Assembly (NCBI RefSeq): GCF_036881825.1
Contig: NZ_JBAJMW010000001.1
Span: forward strand, 558,001 to 622,000
Source of the DNA: Tersicoccus mangrovi
GTDB lineage: Bacteria; Actinomycetota; Actinomycetes; Actinomycetales; Micrococcaceae
Reading direction: 5' to 3'
Length of the DNA stretch: 64,000 nt
Shown here: positions 16,015-22,908 of the stretch, in pieces
Layout of the letters: each line of letters begins with the position of its first letter
How positions within the stretch are numbered: the first letter of the stretch is position 1
Position numbers and translations under genes: made by a program
Notes under the pieces: generated by a model
What the model was told of the DNA's origin: nothing
What the model saw: the letters and a program-made list of their open reading frames with translations, nothing else
Database searches by the model: none

Positions 16015-18227
16015 GAGGTCTCCTTCGGGCTGTCGCCGGTGTCGTCGGGGGCGGTGTCGTTCGTGCGCGTCGTGGTGGCCGTCCGGACGGGCGTACCGCC
16101 CGTCGCGCCCGTGGTCCGGGGATCGCCGGGCCGTGCAGGCCCGTCCGCCAGCCGGGCGAACATGTCGTTGTAAGCGGACAGTTCCGCCTCGTTATTCCGG
16201 TCGGCGGCCCGGTCCCGGCGCCGGGACTCGCGGCTGTCGGCGCGGGACCACATGACGGCGACGCCGATGGCGACCACCAGGGTCGGGATCTCTCCGATGC
16301 CCCAGGCGAAGCCGCCGCCCAGCTGCTGGTCGGCGATCGGCGAGAGTCCCCACGTGCGCCCGAGGTTGCCGAAGTAGTCCGGCTCGAGCAGCGTCGTCGA
16401 ACTCATCAGGGTGACGCCGAAGAAGGCATGGAAGCCCATCGTCGCGAGCAGCAGGACGAGCCGGAGCGGGTACGCGGGCCGGCGCGGCAGCGGGTCGACG
16501 CCGATGAGCACGAGCACGAACAGGTAGCCGGTGAGCGTGAAGTGCAGGTTCATCAGCTCGTGCCCGACGTGCTCGGTCAGGGCGAATCCGAAGAGCGGCG
16601 TGTAGTAGAAGACGAGCAGCGATCCGGCGAAGAGGACGGCCGCCACGATCGGGTGGGTGATCAGTGCCGAGTACCGTGAGTGCACGATCCGCAGGATCCA
16701 CTCGCGCGGCCCGCGGGTGCCGTCGGTGCGGGGCTTGATCGCCCGCAGGGCGAGCGTCACGGGGGCGCCGATGACGAGGAAGATCGGGACGACCATCGTC
16801 AGCGCCATGTGGTCGACCATGTGGATGCTGAACAGGACGCGGCCGTACACGGACAGGCCGCCGGAGGTCACGAAGACGAGCGCGACGCAGCCGACCAGCC
16901 AGCTGATGGTCCTCAGCACCGGCACGGCGTCGCCCCGGCGGTGCAGCACCCACACCCCGCGCAGGTACCCGACCGCGCCGAGCAGCGCCACGGCGACCCA
17001 CAGCCAGTCCCAGCGCCACTCCGTCAGCAGACGGGCCGGCGTCAGCTCGGGAGGCAGGTCGTAGCCCGAGAGCAGGTAGGCGGGCGAGGCGTCGGGAGTG
17101 AGGTTCTCGGGCACCGGGGTCGCCGATCGGGACAGCGCGGTGCCCAGGCCCATGGTCGCGGCCATCACGACGATCTCGCCGACGACGAGCTGGCCCATGA
17201 CACGGCGGGCGCCGAACCGGCCGTCGGTGAAGCGCGGGATGACCCAGCGGCGGTGCACGAACCCGAAGACGCCGAGCACGACGGTCGCGATCGCCTTGGC
17301 GACGACGAGCAGGCCGTAGGGCGAGCCCAGCGCCGCCCAGTCCCCGAGCCGGATCGCGGCGTTGACCACGCCCGAGGCGAAGACGAGTACATAGGCGATG
17401 CCCGCGAGGGCGGAGAACCGCCGCAGGGTCACGCCGGTCAGCGCGCCGAGGGCGGGAGCGGCGACGGCGAGGGCGCCGATGCCGCCGACCCACAGCGAGA
17501 TGCCCACGAGGTGCAGGCCCAGGGAGCTGACCGCGCCCTCGTGATCGCCCGCGGAGGCAGAGTGCCCGATGAGGGAGAGCGGAATGGTGGCCCCGAGCGC
17601 GAGCAGCGTGGTCAGGGCGAGCCCGGTGAGGTTGCGGACCCCGAGCGCGAGGGTGCTGACGAGTGCGGCGATGACGGTGATGGTCAGCCACGCCTGGCCG
17701 GTGCCGAGCGACGTCACGAAGTAGGCGAGCTGGGCGGTGAACGCCGGGGCACCGGACACCGGGAGGCCGGAGACGTCCGAGTAGGTCAGGACGGTGACGA
17801 CGATCGCGGCGAGGGTCCACACGACGCCGCCGGCGGCCGCGGCGGTCATCAACCGGCGGAAGGCGGGGTGCTCGGCGTCCCGGTCCGGGACGGTGCGGGA
17901 CCGCGGCCGGCGCCGGTCGGCGAAGGCGGGGACGAGGGTCGCGGCGAACAGCAGGCAGCCGATGACGACGGCCATGCTGAGGTAGCTCGTCATCTGGGCG
18001 ACCGGCAGGCCCCACCGGACGACGGAACCCGGGTCGGAGAGGGAGCGGGGCGCGGCGGCGCCCGTCAATTGGAGGCCGGCGACGACACCGATGACGGCGG
18101 CCACCGCCGCCGGCGCGAGCCAGAACGCGGCGTTCGGGGGTAGCGCGGGTGTCCGGTCCGGGTCACGGGTCACGGGTGGCCGGCCGGTCGGGCCCCGGCG
18201 CGGCCCCTGCTGCTGTTGCGTGCTCAC
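16011..18227 (-). CDS. fused CopD-type copper protein / CtaG-type cytochrome c oxidase assembly protein
   Basis: About 738 residues from the preferred start. The N-terminal half (to ~400) has about 9 helices of the CopD (copper resistance D) type; the C-terminal half (~430-670) is the Caa3-CtaG family with HMVDHMALTMVVPIFLVIG, VGHELMNLHFTLTGYLF and a C-terminal helix set ending in VVAIGVAVMWSRADSRE. The tail is acidic and Thr-rich. CtaG-type proteins help deliver copper to the oxidase CuB site in the plasma membrane. Start uncertain: GTG at 18227 or 18230 follows gggagc and begins VSTQQQ; an ATG at 18287 is in frame but adds an unconserved leader. Upstream gene of the thioredoxin-NHL protein. 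Confidence 0.88.
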   Translation of the reverse strand: MSTQQQQGPRRGPTGRPPVTRDPDRTPALPPNAAFWLAPAAVAAVIGVVAGLQLTGAAAPRSLSDPGSVVRWGLPVAQMTSYLSMAVVIGCLLFAATLVPAFADRRRPRSRTVPDRDAEHPAFRRLMTAAAAGGVVWTLAAIVVTVLTYSDVSGLPVSGAPAFTAQLAYFVTSLGTGQAWLTITVIAALVSTLALGVRNLTGLALTTLLALGATIPLSLIGHSASAGDHEGAVSSLGLHLVGISLWVGGIGALAVAAPALGALTGVTLRRFSALAGIAYVLVFASGVVNAAIRLGDWAALGSPYGLLVVAKAIATVVLGVFGFVHRRWVIPRFTDGRFGARRVMGQLVVGEIVVMAATMGLGTALSRSATPVPENLTPDASPAYLLSGYDLPPELTPARLLTEWRWDWLWVAVALLGAVGYLRGVWVLHRRGDAVPVLRTISWLVGCVALVFVTSGGLSVYGRVLFSIHMVDHMALTMVVPIFLVIGAPVTLALRAIKPRTDGTRGPREWILRIVHSRYSALITHPIVAAVLFAGSLLVFYYTPLFGFALTEHVGHELMNLHFTLTGYLFVLVLIGVDPLPRRPAYPLRLVLLLATMGFHAFFGVTLMSSTTLLEPDYFGNLGRTWGLSPIADQQLGGGFAWGIGEIPTLVVAIGVAVMWSRADSRESRRRDRAADRNNEAELSAYNDMFARLADGPARPGDPRTTGATGGTPVRTATTTRTNDTAPDDTGDSPKETS

Positions 18228-18330
18228 CACGCTCCCATTGTCCGTCACGGGGGTGGCGGGCCCGAAAACGGGCGACCCACGCCACACGCGGCGTCATCCG
18301 TGCCCGCACGCACGACCCCGGACACGGAAC

Positions 18331-18366
18331 GAGGCGGGGTCGACCGTCGTCGGTCGTCCCCGCCTC
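18331..18366 (-). terminator. terminator downstream of HU gene
   Basis: Stem GAGGCGGGG-t-CGACCG / CGGTCG-t-CCCCGCCTC with loop tcgt; 15 pairs with a single internal mismatch. It begins 37 bp after the HU stop on the minus strand and separates it from the CopD-CtaG gene. Confidence 0.7.
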
Positions 18367-18402
18367 GTCGTCGTGCCGCGGCGTGATGCCGCGGCCGGGA
18401 GA

Positions 18403-18684
18403 TCACTGGGAAGCAGCAGCCTTCAGCTTGCTGCCCGCGGTCAGCTTGACGCTGTGGCCAGCGGCGATCTGGATGGTCTCACCCGTCTGCGGGTTGCGAC
18501 CGGTGCGGGCGGCGCGCTCGGTGCGCTCGACGGCCAGCCAGCCCGGGATCGTGATCTTCTCGCCGCTCTTCACGGACGAGGAGAAGACGTCGAACAGGGC
18601 GTCGAGGACACCGTTCACCGCGGTCTGGGTGGTGCCGGCCTTCTCGGCGACCTCGGCCACCAGTTCACTGCGATTCTTAGCCAT
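18403..18684 (-). CDS. hup: HU family DNA-binding protein
   Basis: 93-residue nucleoid-associated dimeric protein that bends DNA. The start MAKNRSELVAEVAEKAG, ITIPGWLAVERTERAARTGRNP and the DNA-binding arm signature GRNPQTGETIQIAAG are textbook HU; no mycobacterial-type Lys/Ala-rich tail is present. Start ATG 18684 has an aggagg RBS; longer in-frame extensions upstream are non-conserved. A 12-bp tandem repeat lies just upstream of the RBS. Monocistronic by layout, flanked by hairpins on both sides. Confidence 0.96.
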   Translation of the reverse strand: MAKNRSELVAEVAEKAGTTQTAVNGVLDALFDVFSSSVKSGEKITIPGWLAVERTERAARTGRNPQTGETIQIAAGHSVKLTAGSKLKAAASQ

Positions 18685-18700
18685 ACGTCTGGTCCTCCTG

Positions 18701-18723
18701 GTACTCGTTCGGGTACTCGTTCG
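18701..18723 (-). repeat. 12-bp tandem repeat in hup leader
   Basis: GTACTCGTTCGG followed directly by GTACTCGTTCG (plus-strand reading), i.e. CGAACGAGTACC twice on the coding strand, ending a few bases before the aggagg ribosome-binding site of hup. It may be a regulator site or a slippage product; there is no evidence to choose. Confidence 0.6.
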
Positions 18724-18863
18724 AAACTGGCAACGACCCGTCGGGCCGCCACTCATCGGCCAACCTACCAGCCGACTCGCGCCGTTCCGGCAGTTTCGAC
18801 CCCCGAACTGCCTTGATTTTCCGCCATTTCCGCCGGTCGGGAGCCTCGACGGCGGTGCAGGCA

Positions 18864-18904
18864 CGACGAAGGCCCGTCAGCTCGATGCTGACGGGCCTTC
18901 GTCG
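18864..18904 (-). terminator. terminator of rpmB-rpmG-rpsN operon
   Basis: A perfect 18-bp stem (CGACGAAGGCCCGTCAGC at 18864-18881, GCTGACGGGCCTTCGTCG at 18887-18904) with loop tcgat, 51 bp after the rpsN stop on the minus strand. This is the strongest hairpin in the window by stem length. Confidence 0.85.
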
Positions 18905-18955
18905 ATGGTCGGTGACGACGTCAGGTCGTCTCCGCGTTCACGCTGCTACCGGAGG

Positions 18956-19261
18956 TCACCAGGAGGACTTGGAGACGCCGGGGAGCTCGCCGCGGTGGGC
19001 CATCTCACGGAACCGCACCCGGGAGATGCCGAACTTCTGGAGGGTGCCGCGCGGGCGACCGTCGATCTGGTCGCGGTTGCGCAGGCGGATCGGGGACGCG
19101 TTGCGGGGGAGCTTCTGCAGACCCAGGCGGGCCTCCTCACGCTCCTCCGGGGTCGCGTTCTCGTTCACCAGGGTCTTCTTCAGCTCGAGCCGCTTCTGCG
19201 CGAAGCGGTCGACGACGAGCTTGCGCTGCTCGTTGCGGGCGATCTTGGACTTCTTGGCCAT
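18956..19261 (-). CDS. rpsN: 30S ribosomal protein S14, zinc-independent (C-) type
   Basis: 101 residues, the long S14 form without any cysteine, so it lacks the CxxC zinc ribbon of the short form. MAKKSKIARNEQRK at the start and QKFGISRVRFREMAHRGELPG at the end are diagnostic. It binds 16S rRNA in the 30S head. Third gene of a minus-strand set after rpmB and rpmG; 3 bp separate its ATG from the rpmG stop. In other actinobacteria such a cluster is often the Zur-controlled zinc-sparing set. Confidence 0.96.
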   Translation of the reverse strand: MAKKSKIARNEQRKLVVDRFAQKRLELKKTLVNENATPEEREEARLGLQKLPRNASPIRLRNRDQIDGRPRGTLQKFGISRVRFREMAHRGELPGVSKSSW

Positions 19262-19264
19262 GGG

Positions 19265-19432
19265 TCAGCGCTCCTCTCGGAATTCGACGTGCTTGCGCAC
19301 GACCGGGTCGTACTTCTTCAGCGTGATCCGGTCCGGGTCGTTGCGCCGGTTCTTGCGGGTCACGTAGGTGAACCCGGTCCCCGCGGTGGACTTCAGCTTG
19401 ATGATCGGACGAACGTCCTTGTCTTTGGCCAT
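19265..19432 (-). CDS. rpmG: 50S ribosomal protein L33, zinc-independent type
   Basis: 55 residues starting MAKDKDVRPIIKLKSTAG and ending KHVEFREER; TYVTRKNRRNDPDRITLKKYDP is the L33 core. It contains no cysteine, hence no zinc ribbon. The start ATG at 19432 lies 1 bp beyond the rpmB stop (19434-19436), so translation is probably coupled. Too short to be listed by many ORF filters, but the match is unambiguous. Confidence 0.95.
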   Translation of the reverse strand: MAKDKDVRPIIKLKSTAGTGFTYVTRKNRRNDPDRITLKKYDPVVRKHVEFREER

Positions 19433-19433
19433 C

Positions 19434-19670
19434 TCAGATCTTCTCCCCGCGCGCCCGGATCTCGGCCACGACAGCGTCGATGCCCTTGACGTCGATGACC
19501 TTCATGCCGCGAGCGCTCACATTGAGCACCACGGTCCGGCGCAGCGACGGGACCCAGTAACGCTTCTTCTGGATGTTCGGGTCGAACCGACGCTTGGTGC
19601 GGCGGTGCGAGTGCGAAATGCTGTGGCCGAAACCCGGCTGGGCCCCGGTCACCTGGCAGTGCGCTGCCAT
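19434..19670 (-). CDS. rpmB: 50S ribosomal protein L28, zinc-independent type
   Basis: 78 residues: MAAHCQVTGAQPGFGHSISH, HRRTKRRFDPNIQKKRYW and a terminal GIDAVVAEIRARGEKI, close to the E. coli type. Only one cysteine is present, so the CxxC pairs of zinc-binding L28 are absent. Start ATG 19670 behind ggaggag; the longer upstream reading has no L28 similarity. First gene of the rpmB-rpmG-rpsN operon. Confidence 0.96.
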   Translation of the reverse strand: MAAHCQVTGAQPGFGHSISHSHRRTKRRFDPNIQKKRYWVPSLRRTVVLNVSARGMKVIDVKGIDAVVAEIRARGEKI

Positions 19671-19966
19671 GTTCTCCTCCAAATAGCTCGGACGGTACGC
19701 GGTTGTGGACTCACGTCGACCGGCACGCGTGAGCGTGCGCGGAGTCGGCGGATCATGCGCGGCTGATTGCGTCCCGTCACCATGGACACCGAAACGACTG
19801 CGGCGTCGTGGCGGACCGGTACATCGGCGTGAACAAGCCGATCCGGACCCCTCGCCGCGGGGAAGACGGTGAAGATCAGGTGTCGAGCAGTGGATACCAC
19901 CTACGACAGCGATCAAGTCTACGTTTGCGGCCGGACCTGTGCAAATCCGGGCCTCCGGCGAGCCGG
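19671..19966. other. upstream region of rpmB, no gene seen
   Basis: About 300 bp between the rpmB start and the putative sRNA promoter. It must carry the rpmB operon promoter. A Zur-type palindrome was looked for and not found by eye. A weak minus-strand promoter-like pair (TAGACT, 16 bp, TGGTAT) lies around 19890-19925 but is not convincing. Confidence 0.4.
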
Positions 19967-19995
19967 TTGGTGGACCGCTGGATGATCGGTAGTAT
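19967..19995 (+). promoter_or_regulatory. sigma-70-type promoter of putative small RNA
   Basis: -35 TTGGTG (19967-19972), a 17-bp spacer, -10 TAGTAT (19990-19995). The predicted start near 20002 coincides with the first base of a strong hairpin, which fits a non-coding transcript. Confidence 0.5.
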
Positions 19996-20001
19996 CTCCC
20001 T

Positions 20002-20159
20002 CGATGGTGGGACGGTCGGTCCCAGCATCTCCATCCGCCGGGTACGGGAACCACGTCATCGTGAGGGCCAGTTACCGCCGCATGTCCGCCTCGGCCGATG
20101 GACCCCGTTCGGCCCCGGCCGGGCATCGTTTCCCCCGATGGTGCCCGGTCGGGGCTTTT
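20002..20159 (+). ncRNA. putative structured small RNA of about 158 nt, unknown class
   Basis: No ORF with a recognisable product lies here, yet the plus strand contains ordered complementary arms. They are a 5' hairpin GATGGTGGGAC (20003-20013) / GTCCCAGCATC (20019-20029); TCCATC (20030-20035) with GATGGA (20097-20102); inside that GGTA (20041-20044) with TACC (20073-20076); CACG/CGTG around 20052-20063; and a rho-independent terminator at 20112-20159. A promoter-like pair sits just upstream. The unit is divergent from rpmB and convergent with an SGNH hydrolase gene. It does not match tmRNA, RNase P RNA, SRP RNA or a riboswitch signature that I could recognise. Existence as a transcript is inference. 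Confidence 0.5.
20112..20159 (+). terminator. strong rho-independent terminator
   Basis: Left arm GCCCCGGCCGGGCA-TCG, loop around tttcccc, right arm CGATGGTGCCCGGTCGGGGC ending at 20155, then TTTT. About 17 pairs with a 2-nt bulge. The T-run is on the plus strand only, so it ends a plus-strand transcript although no plus-strand protein gene lies upstream. Confidence 0.8.
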
Positions 20160-20210
20160 CCATGCCCCGGCCCCAGTGACCTGCGACGACAGTGCGGCCG
20201 GACGCGCGCG

Positions 20211-21005
20211 TCAGCCCGCGATAGGGGTGACCGCGAGGGGGCTCGGCACCGGACGACGCGGCTCGAGGTACTTGCCCGAGGACGTGCGGCGGATCCGGCG
20301 CATCACCCACGGACCGACGTATTCGCGGGTCCATCGCACGTTGGCGCGGACGGCGTCGAGGCGGCGGACGGGAACGAGCGCGGGCAGCGGGTCCTGCCGC
20401 AGGGTGTGCTCGTGCCGCAGCGTGTCGAGTACCCGGCCGGCCATGGTGATGTGGCCGCGGGTGGACATGTGCAGCCGGTCCACGTCCCACATCCGCGGGT
20501 CGTCGTACTCCTCGAACCGCCAGTAGTCCACGAGGGTCGCCCCGTGCCGGTCCGCCACCTCCCGCACCAGTTCGTTGTAGATCGCGGTGCGGCCGCGGTT
20601 GACGGAGAAGAACCGCGAGGCGACGGTGTCGAAGCCGGTGAAGAGCAGCACGGAGGCACCGGTGGCCCGCAGACGGCCCACCGCGTCGTCGTACCGGGCC
20701 ATGAGGGCGTCGATGTCCACGCGCGGCCGCAGGATGTCGTTCCCGCCCGCGTAGAGGGTCACCAGGGTCGGCGCCATCGCCACCGCGGGCTCGATCTGCT
20801 CGTCGACCACCTCGACCAACTTGCGGCCGCGGATCGCGAGGTTCGCGTACTCGGTCCGAGGGTCGGCGAGGGCGAGCTGCTCGGCGACGCGATCGGCCCA
20901 GCCGCGCACGCCGTTCGGCAGGGAGGGGTCCGGGTCGCCGACGCCCTCGGTGAAGGAATCCCCCAGGGCCACGTATCGGGTGTGTTCAGCCTGCTGTTCA
21001 ACCAC
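20211..21005 (-). CDS. SGNH/GDSL hydrolase family protein (paralog 1)
   Basis: 264 residues. Block I YVALGDSFTEGVGD (nucleophile Ser17), block III VTLYAGGNDILRP, and block V DVDRLHMSTRGH (catalytic Asp/His) place it in the SGNH hydrolase fold, a broad group of esterases and lipases. No signal peptide, so cytosolic. It ends with about 60 residues rich in Arg/Pro (PLPALVPVRRLDAVRANVRW) shared in outline with the paralog at 44777-45580. GTG start at 21005. Substrate unknown. Confidence 0.88.
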   Translation of the reverse strand: MVEQQAEHTRYVALGDSFTEGVGDPDPSLPNGVRGWADRVAEQLALADPRTEYANLAIRGRKLVEVVDEQIEPAVAMAPTLVTLYAGGNDILRPRVDIDALMARYDDAVGRLRATGASVLLFTGFDTVASRFFSVNRGRTAIYNELVREVADRHGATLVDYWRFEEYDDPRMWDVDRLHMSTRGHITMAGRVLDTLRHEHTLRQDPLPALVPVRRLDAVRANVRWTREYVGPWVMRRIRRTSSGKYLEPRRPVPSPLAVTPIAG

Positions 21006-21077
21006 CGATCCAGTCTGCCACCACCGGAGACCTGAGCGGACCAGGGGCCGACACGGCGAGGCTGGATCGGGCCGCGT

Positions 21078-21755
21078 TCAGTCGACGGCGACGACGACGT
21101 CGGCCCGGGTGCCGGCCGCCTCGATCAGCACGGCGTTGGCCTCGTCCGGCCCGAGCGCCCACGCGCGGGCGGCGTCATGATCCATGCCGTGCGCGACGTG
21201 CCGGGCGATCAGCCGCTCGTGCCGCTGCGTCTCGGGCAGCGTCAGGTGCCACACCTCGTCCAGGCAACGCGCAGCGTCGGGCCAGGCGCCGTCGGCGACG
21301 AGCAGGTAGTTGCCCTCGACGACCACGACGGGGCAGGCGGTAGGCACCGAGACCGCGGAGCCGATCGACTCGTCGTGCTCGCGGTCGAACCGCGGGGCGT
21401 AGACGGTGCGCCCGTCGCCGCGGCCGGCTTCAAGGTCCCCCTGCTCGCGCACCCGGACCAGCAGCGCGGCGAAGCCGGCGTCGTCGAAGGTGTCGGGCGC
21501 GCCCTTGCGGTCCCGGCTGCCCCGGTCGATCAGCAGCGCGTTGGCCAGGTGGAACCCGTCCATGGGCACGACGACGGCGGCCGCCGGGCCGTGGGCCGCG
21601 CGGGCACGGTCGACGAGCCGCTCGGCGAGCGTCGACTTGCCCGCTCCGGGGGCACCCGTCAGCCCGAGCAGCAGCCGACGGCCGGAGACGACGGCCTCCG
21701 CGGCGGCGACGTCGAAGCGGCGCAGCGCGGCGTCGAGGTCCAGGGAGGTGGGCAC
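21078..21755 (-). CDS. P-loop nucleoside/nucleotide kinase family protein
   Basis: 225 residues. Walker A GAPGAGKST at residues 34-42, VVPMDGFHLANALL near residue 75, VVVEGNYLL near residue 140, and a C-terminal LIEAAGTRADVVV. These are the marks of the uridine kinase/phosphoribulokinase-like family annotated as nucleoside/nucleotide kinase (YggC/FrcK-like); the true substrate, perhaps a sugar, is unknown. GTG start at 21755 after gtgagg; the frame stays open upstream but without similarity. Downstream of the siderophore operon with a 46-bp gap. Confidence 0.82.
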   Translation of the reverse strand: MPTSLDLDAALRRFDVAAAEAVVSGRRLLLGLTGAPGAGKSTLAERLVDRARAAHGPAAAVVVPMDGFHLANALLIDRGSRDRKGAPDTFDDAGFAALLVRVREQGDLEAGRGDGRTVYAPRFDREHDESIGSAVSVPTACPVVVVEGNYLLVADGAWPDAARCLDEVWHLTLPETQRHERLIARHVAHGMDHDAARAWALGPDEANAVLIEAAGTRADVVVAVD

Positions 21756-21801
21756 GCGCCTCACCCTACCGAGGGACGGCACCGGGCAGGGCGCGCCCGG
21801 G

Positions 21802-22908
21802 TCAGTGCTGAGCCGCCCCCTGCCGCCAGTAGCCCATGAAGGCCACCCGGTGCCGCTCCATGCCGCGTTCACGCACGAGGCAGCGCCGCAGGTGCTTGAC
21901 CATGCCGGACTCTCCCGCGATCCACGCGTACAGCGGATCGTCCACCACCGCCGTCGAGGGCGTCGCCCGCACGGGCTCGTCCTCGAGCGGCTCCCCACCC
22001 GACGAATACTGCGGCGTCTCCCAGAGCAGGCTGTCGGGGGCGTCGATGGCGTCCGCGTCGGCGTGCGGCGCGGGCAGCACCGTCATGTGGTCCGCGGCGT
22101 AGCCGAGCAGCACGCAGTCCGACCCGCAGTCCCGGTGCGCGCACGTGAGCCCCAGGGCGCTGCGGACGGCGCCGATCAGCAGGTCTCCGTGCTCGGCGCC
22201 GTCACGGGCCAGCCAGGTCACGGTGATGCCGGGAACGGGGGGCAGGTCGAGGATGTCATCGGCCGTCGGGACCTCGAGGTAGACGTCTCCGCCCTGCATG
22301 GGGTGGCTCGCGAGGATGGACGCGACGGCGGGCACGGCGGTCTCGTCCGCGACGAGCAGGATCCGTCCGGCCGGGCCGGGATCGAACTCGATGCCGGACC
22401 GGCCTCCCACGGCCCGGTTGGGGCCGAGCAGGCTCAGGCGGTCCCCCGGCTGCGCGGCGGCGGCCCACTGCGCGGCCGGGCCGGCGGGGCCGTGGGCTGC
22501 GGTGCCGGCACCGTCGACTTCAGCACGGTCGTCTTCAGCACCGTCGTCTCCCGCACCGTGCAGCACGAAGTCCACCGTGATGGTCCGGCGGAGGTTCCCG
22601 GCATCGTCGACGGTGTCGTCGATCGAGCGCACCGTGTACGTGCGCATCAGTCCACGGGTGTCCGGGTCGGCCGCGAGCCACCGCTGGTACCAGCCGTCGT
22701 CGCCCACCTCGAGCGTCGGTGCGGGACGGCCGGGGCTCGGGATGAGCAGCTTGATCCGCAGGTCGAGCGGGTCGCGATCGGGGCCGAAGCCCGCCAGCCC
22801 GGCGCCGCCGAACACGATGCGCCGGTAGTGCGGGCTGAGCCGGTGGACGGCGACCACCTCGGCGTCGACGGCGACGACCGGGGAGGCGGACGTGGTGGTG
22901 GCGGTCAT
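21802..22908 (-). CDS. siderophore-interacting protein (FAD-dependent ferric-siderophore reductase)
   Basis: 368 residues of the SIP/ViuB family, which reduces imported ferric siderophores in the cytosol to release iron. Domains: FAD-binding barrel (about 10-190; MRTYTVRS is the flavin motif) and a C-terminal NAD(P)H domain (WIAGESGMVKHLRRCLVRERG, VAFMGYWRQGAAQ). An acidic, Gly/Ala-rich insert (~residues 130-158, GAGDDGAEDDRAE) and a long insertion (~250-330) make it larger than the usual ~280 residues. The start ATG 22908 overlaps the stop of the ATPase gene (ATGA). Last gene of the iron-uptake operon. Confidence 0.92.
   Translation of the reverse strand: MTATTTSASPVVAVDAEVVAVHRLSPHYRRIVFGGAGLAGFGPDRDPLDLRIKLLIPSPGRPAPTLEVGDDGWYQRWLAADPDTRGLMRTYTVRSIDDTVDDAGNLRRTITVDFVLHGAGDDGAEDDRAEVDGAGTAAHGPAGPAAQWAAAAQPGDRLSLLGPNRAVGGRSGIEFDPGPAGRILLVADETAVPAVASILASHPMQGGDVYLEVPTADDILDLPPVPGITVTWLARDGAEHGDLLIGAVRSALGLTCAHRDCGSDCVLLGYAADHMTVLPAPHADADAIDAPDSLLWETPQYSSGGEPLEDEPVRATPSTAVVDDPLYAWIAGESGMVKHLRRCLVRERGMERHRVAFMGYWRQGAAQH

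Noticed and set aside
14047..16173. 708-residue plus-strand ORF antisense to the thioredoxin-NHL gene
   Set aside because: Low-complexity shadow with GDG/VRG patterns; the minus-strand protein has clear domains.
19671..20000. Zur box upstream of rpmB
   Set aside because: No AT-rich palindrome of the TGAAAATGATTTTCA kind was found by eye.
20002..20159. Known RNA classes (6C RNA, tmRNA, SRP RNA, c-di-AMP riboswitch) for the structured region
   Set aside because: The loops do not hold six consecutive C in two hairpins, no GGTTTCGAC or GGAAGG-type cores are present, and no gene follows on the same strand for a riboswitch.
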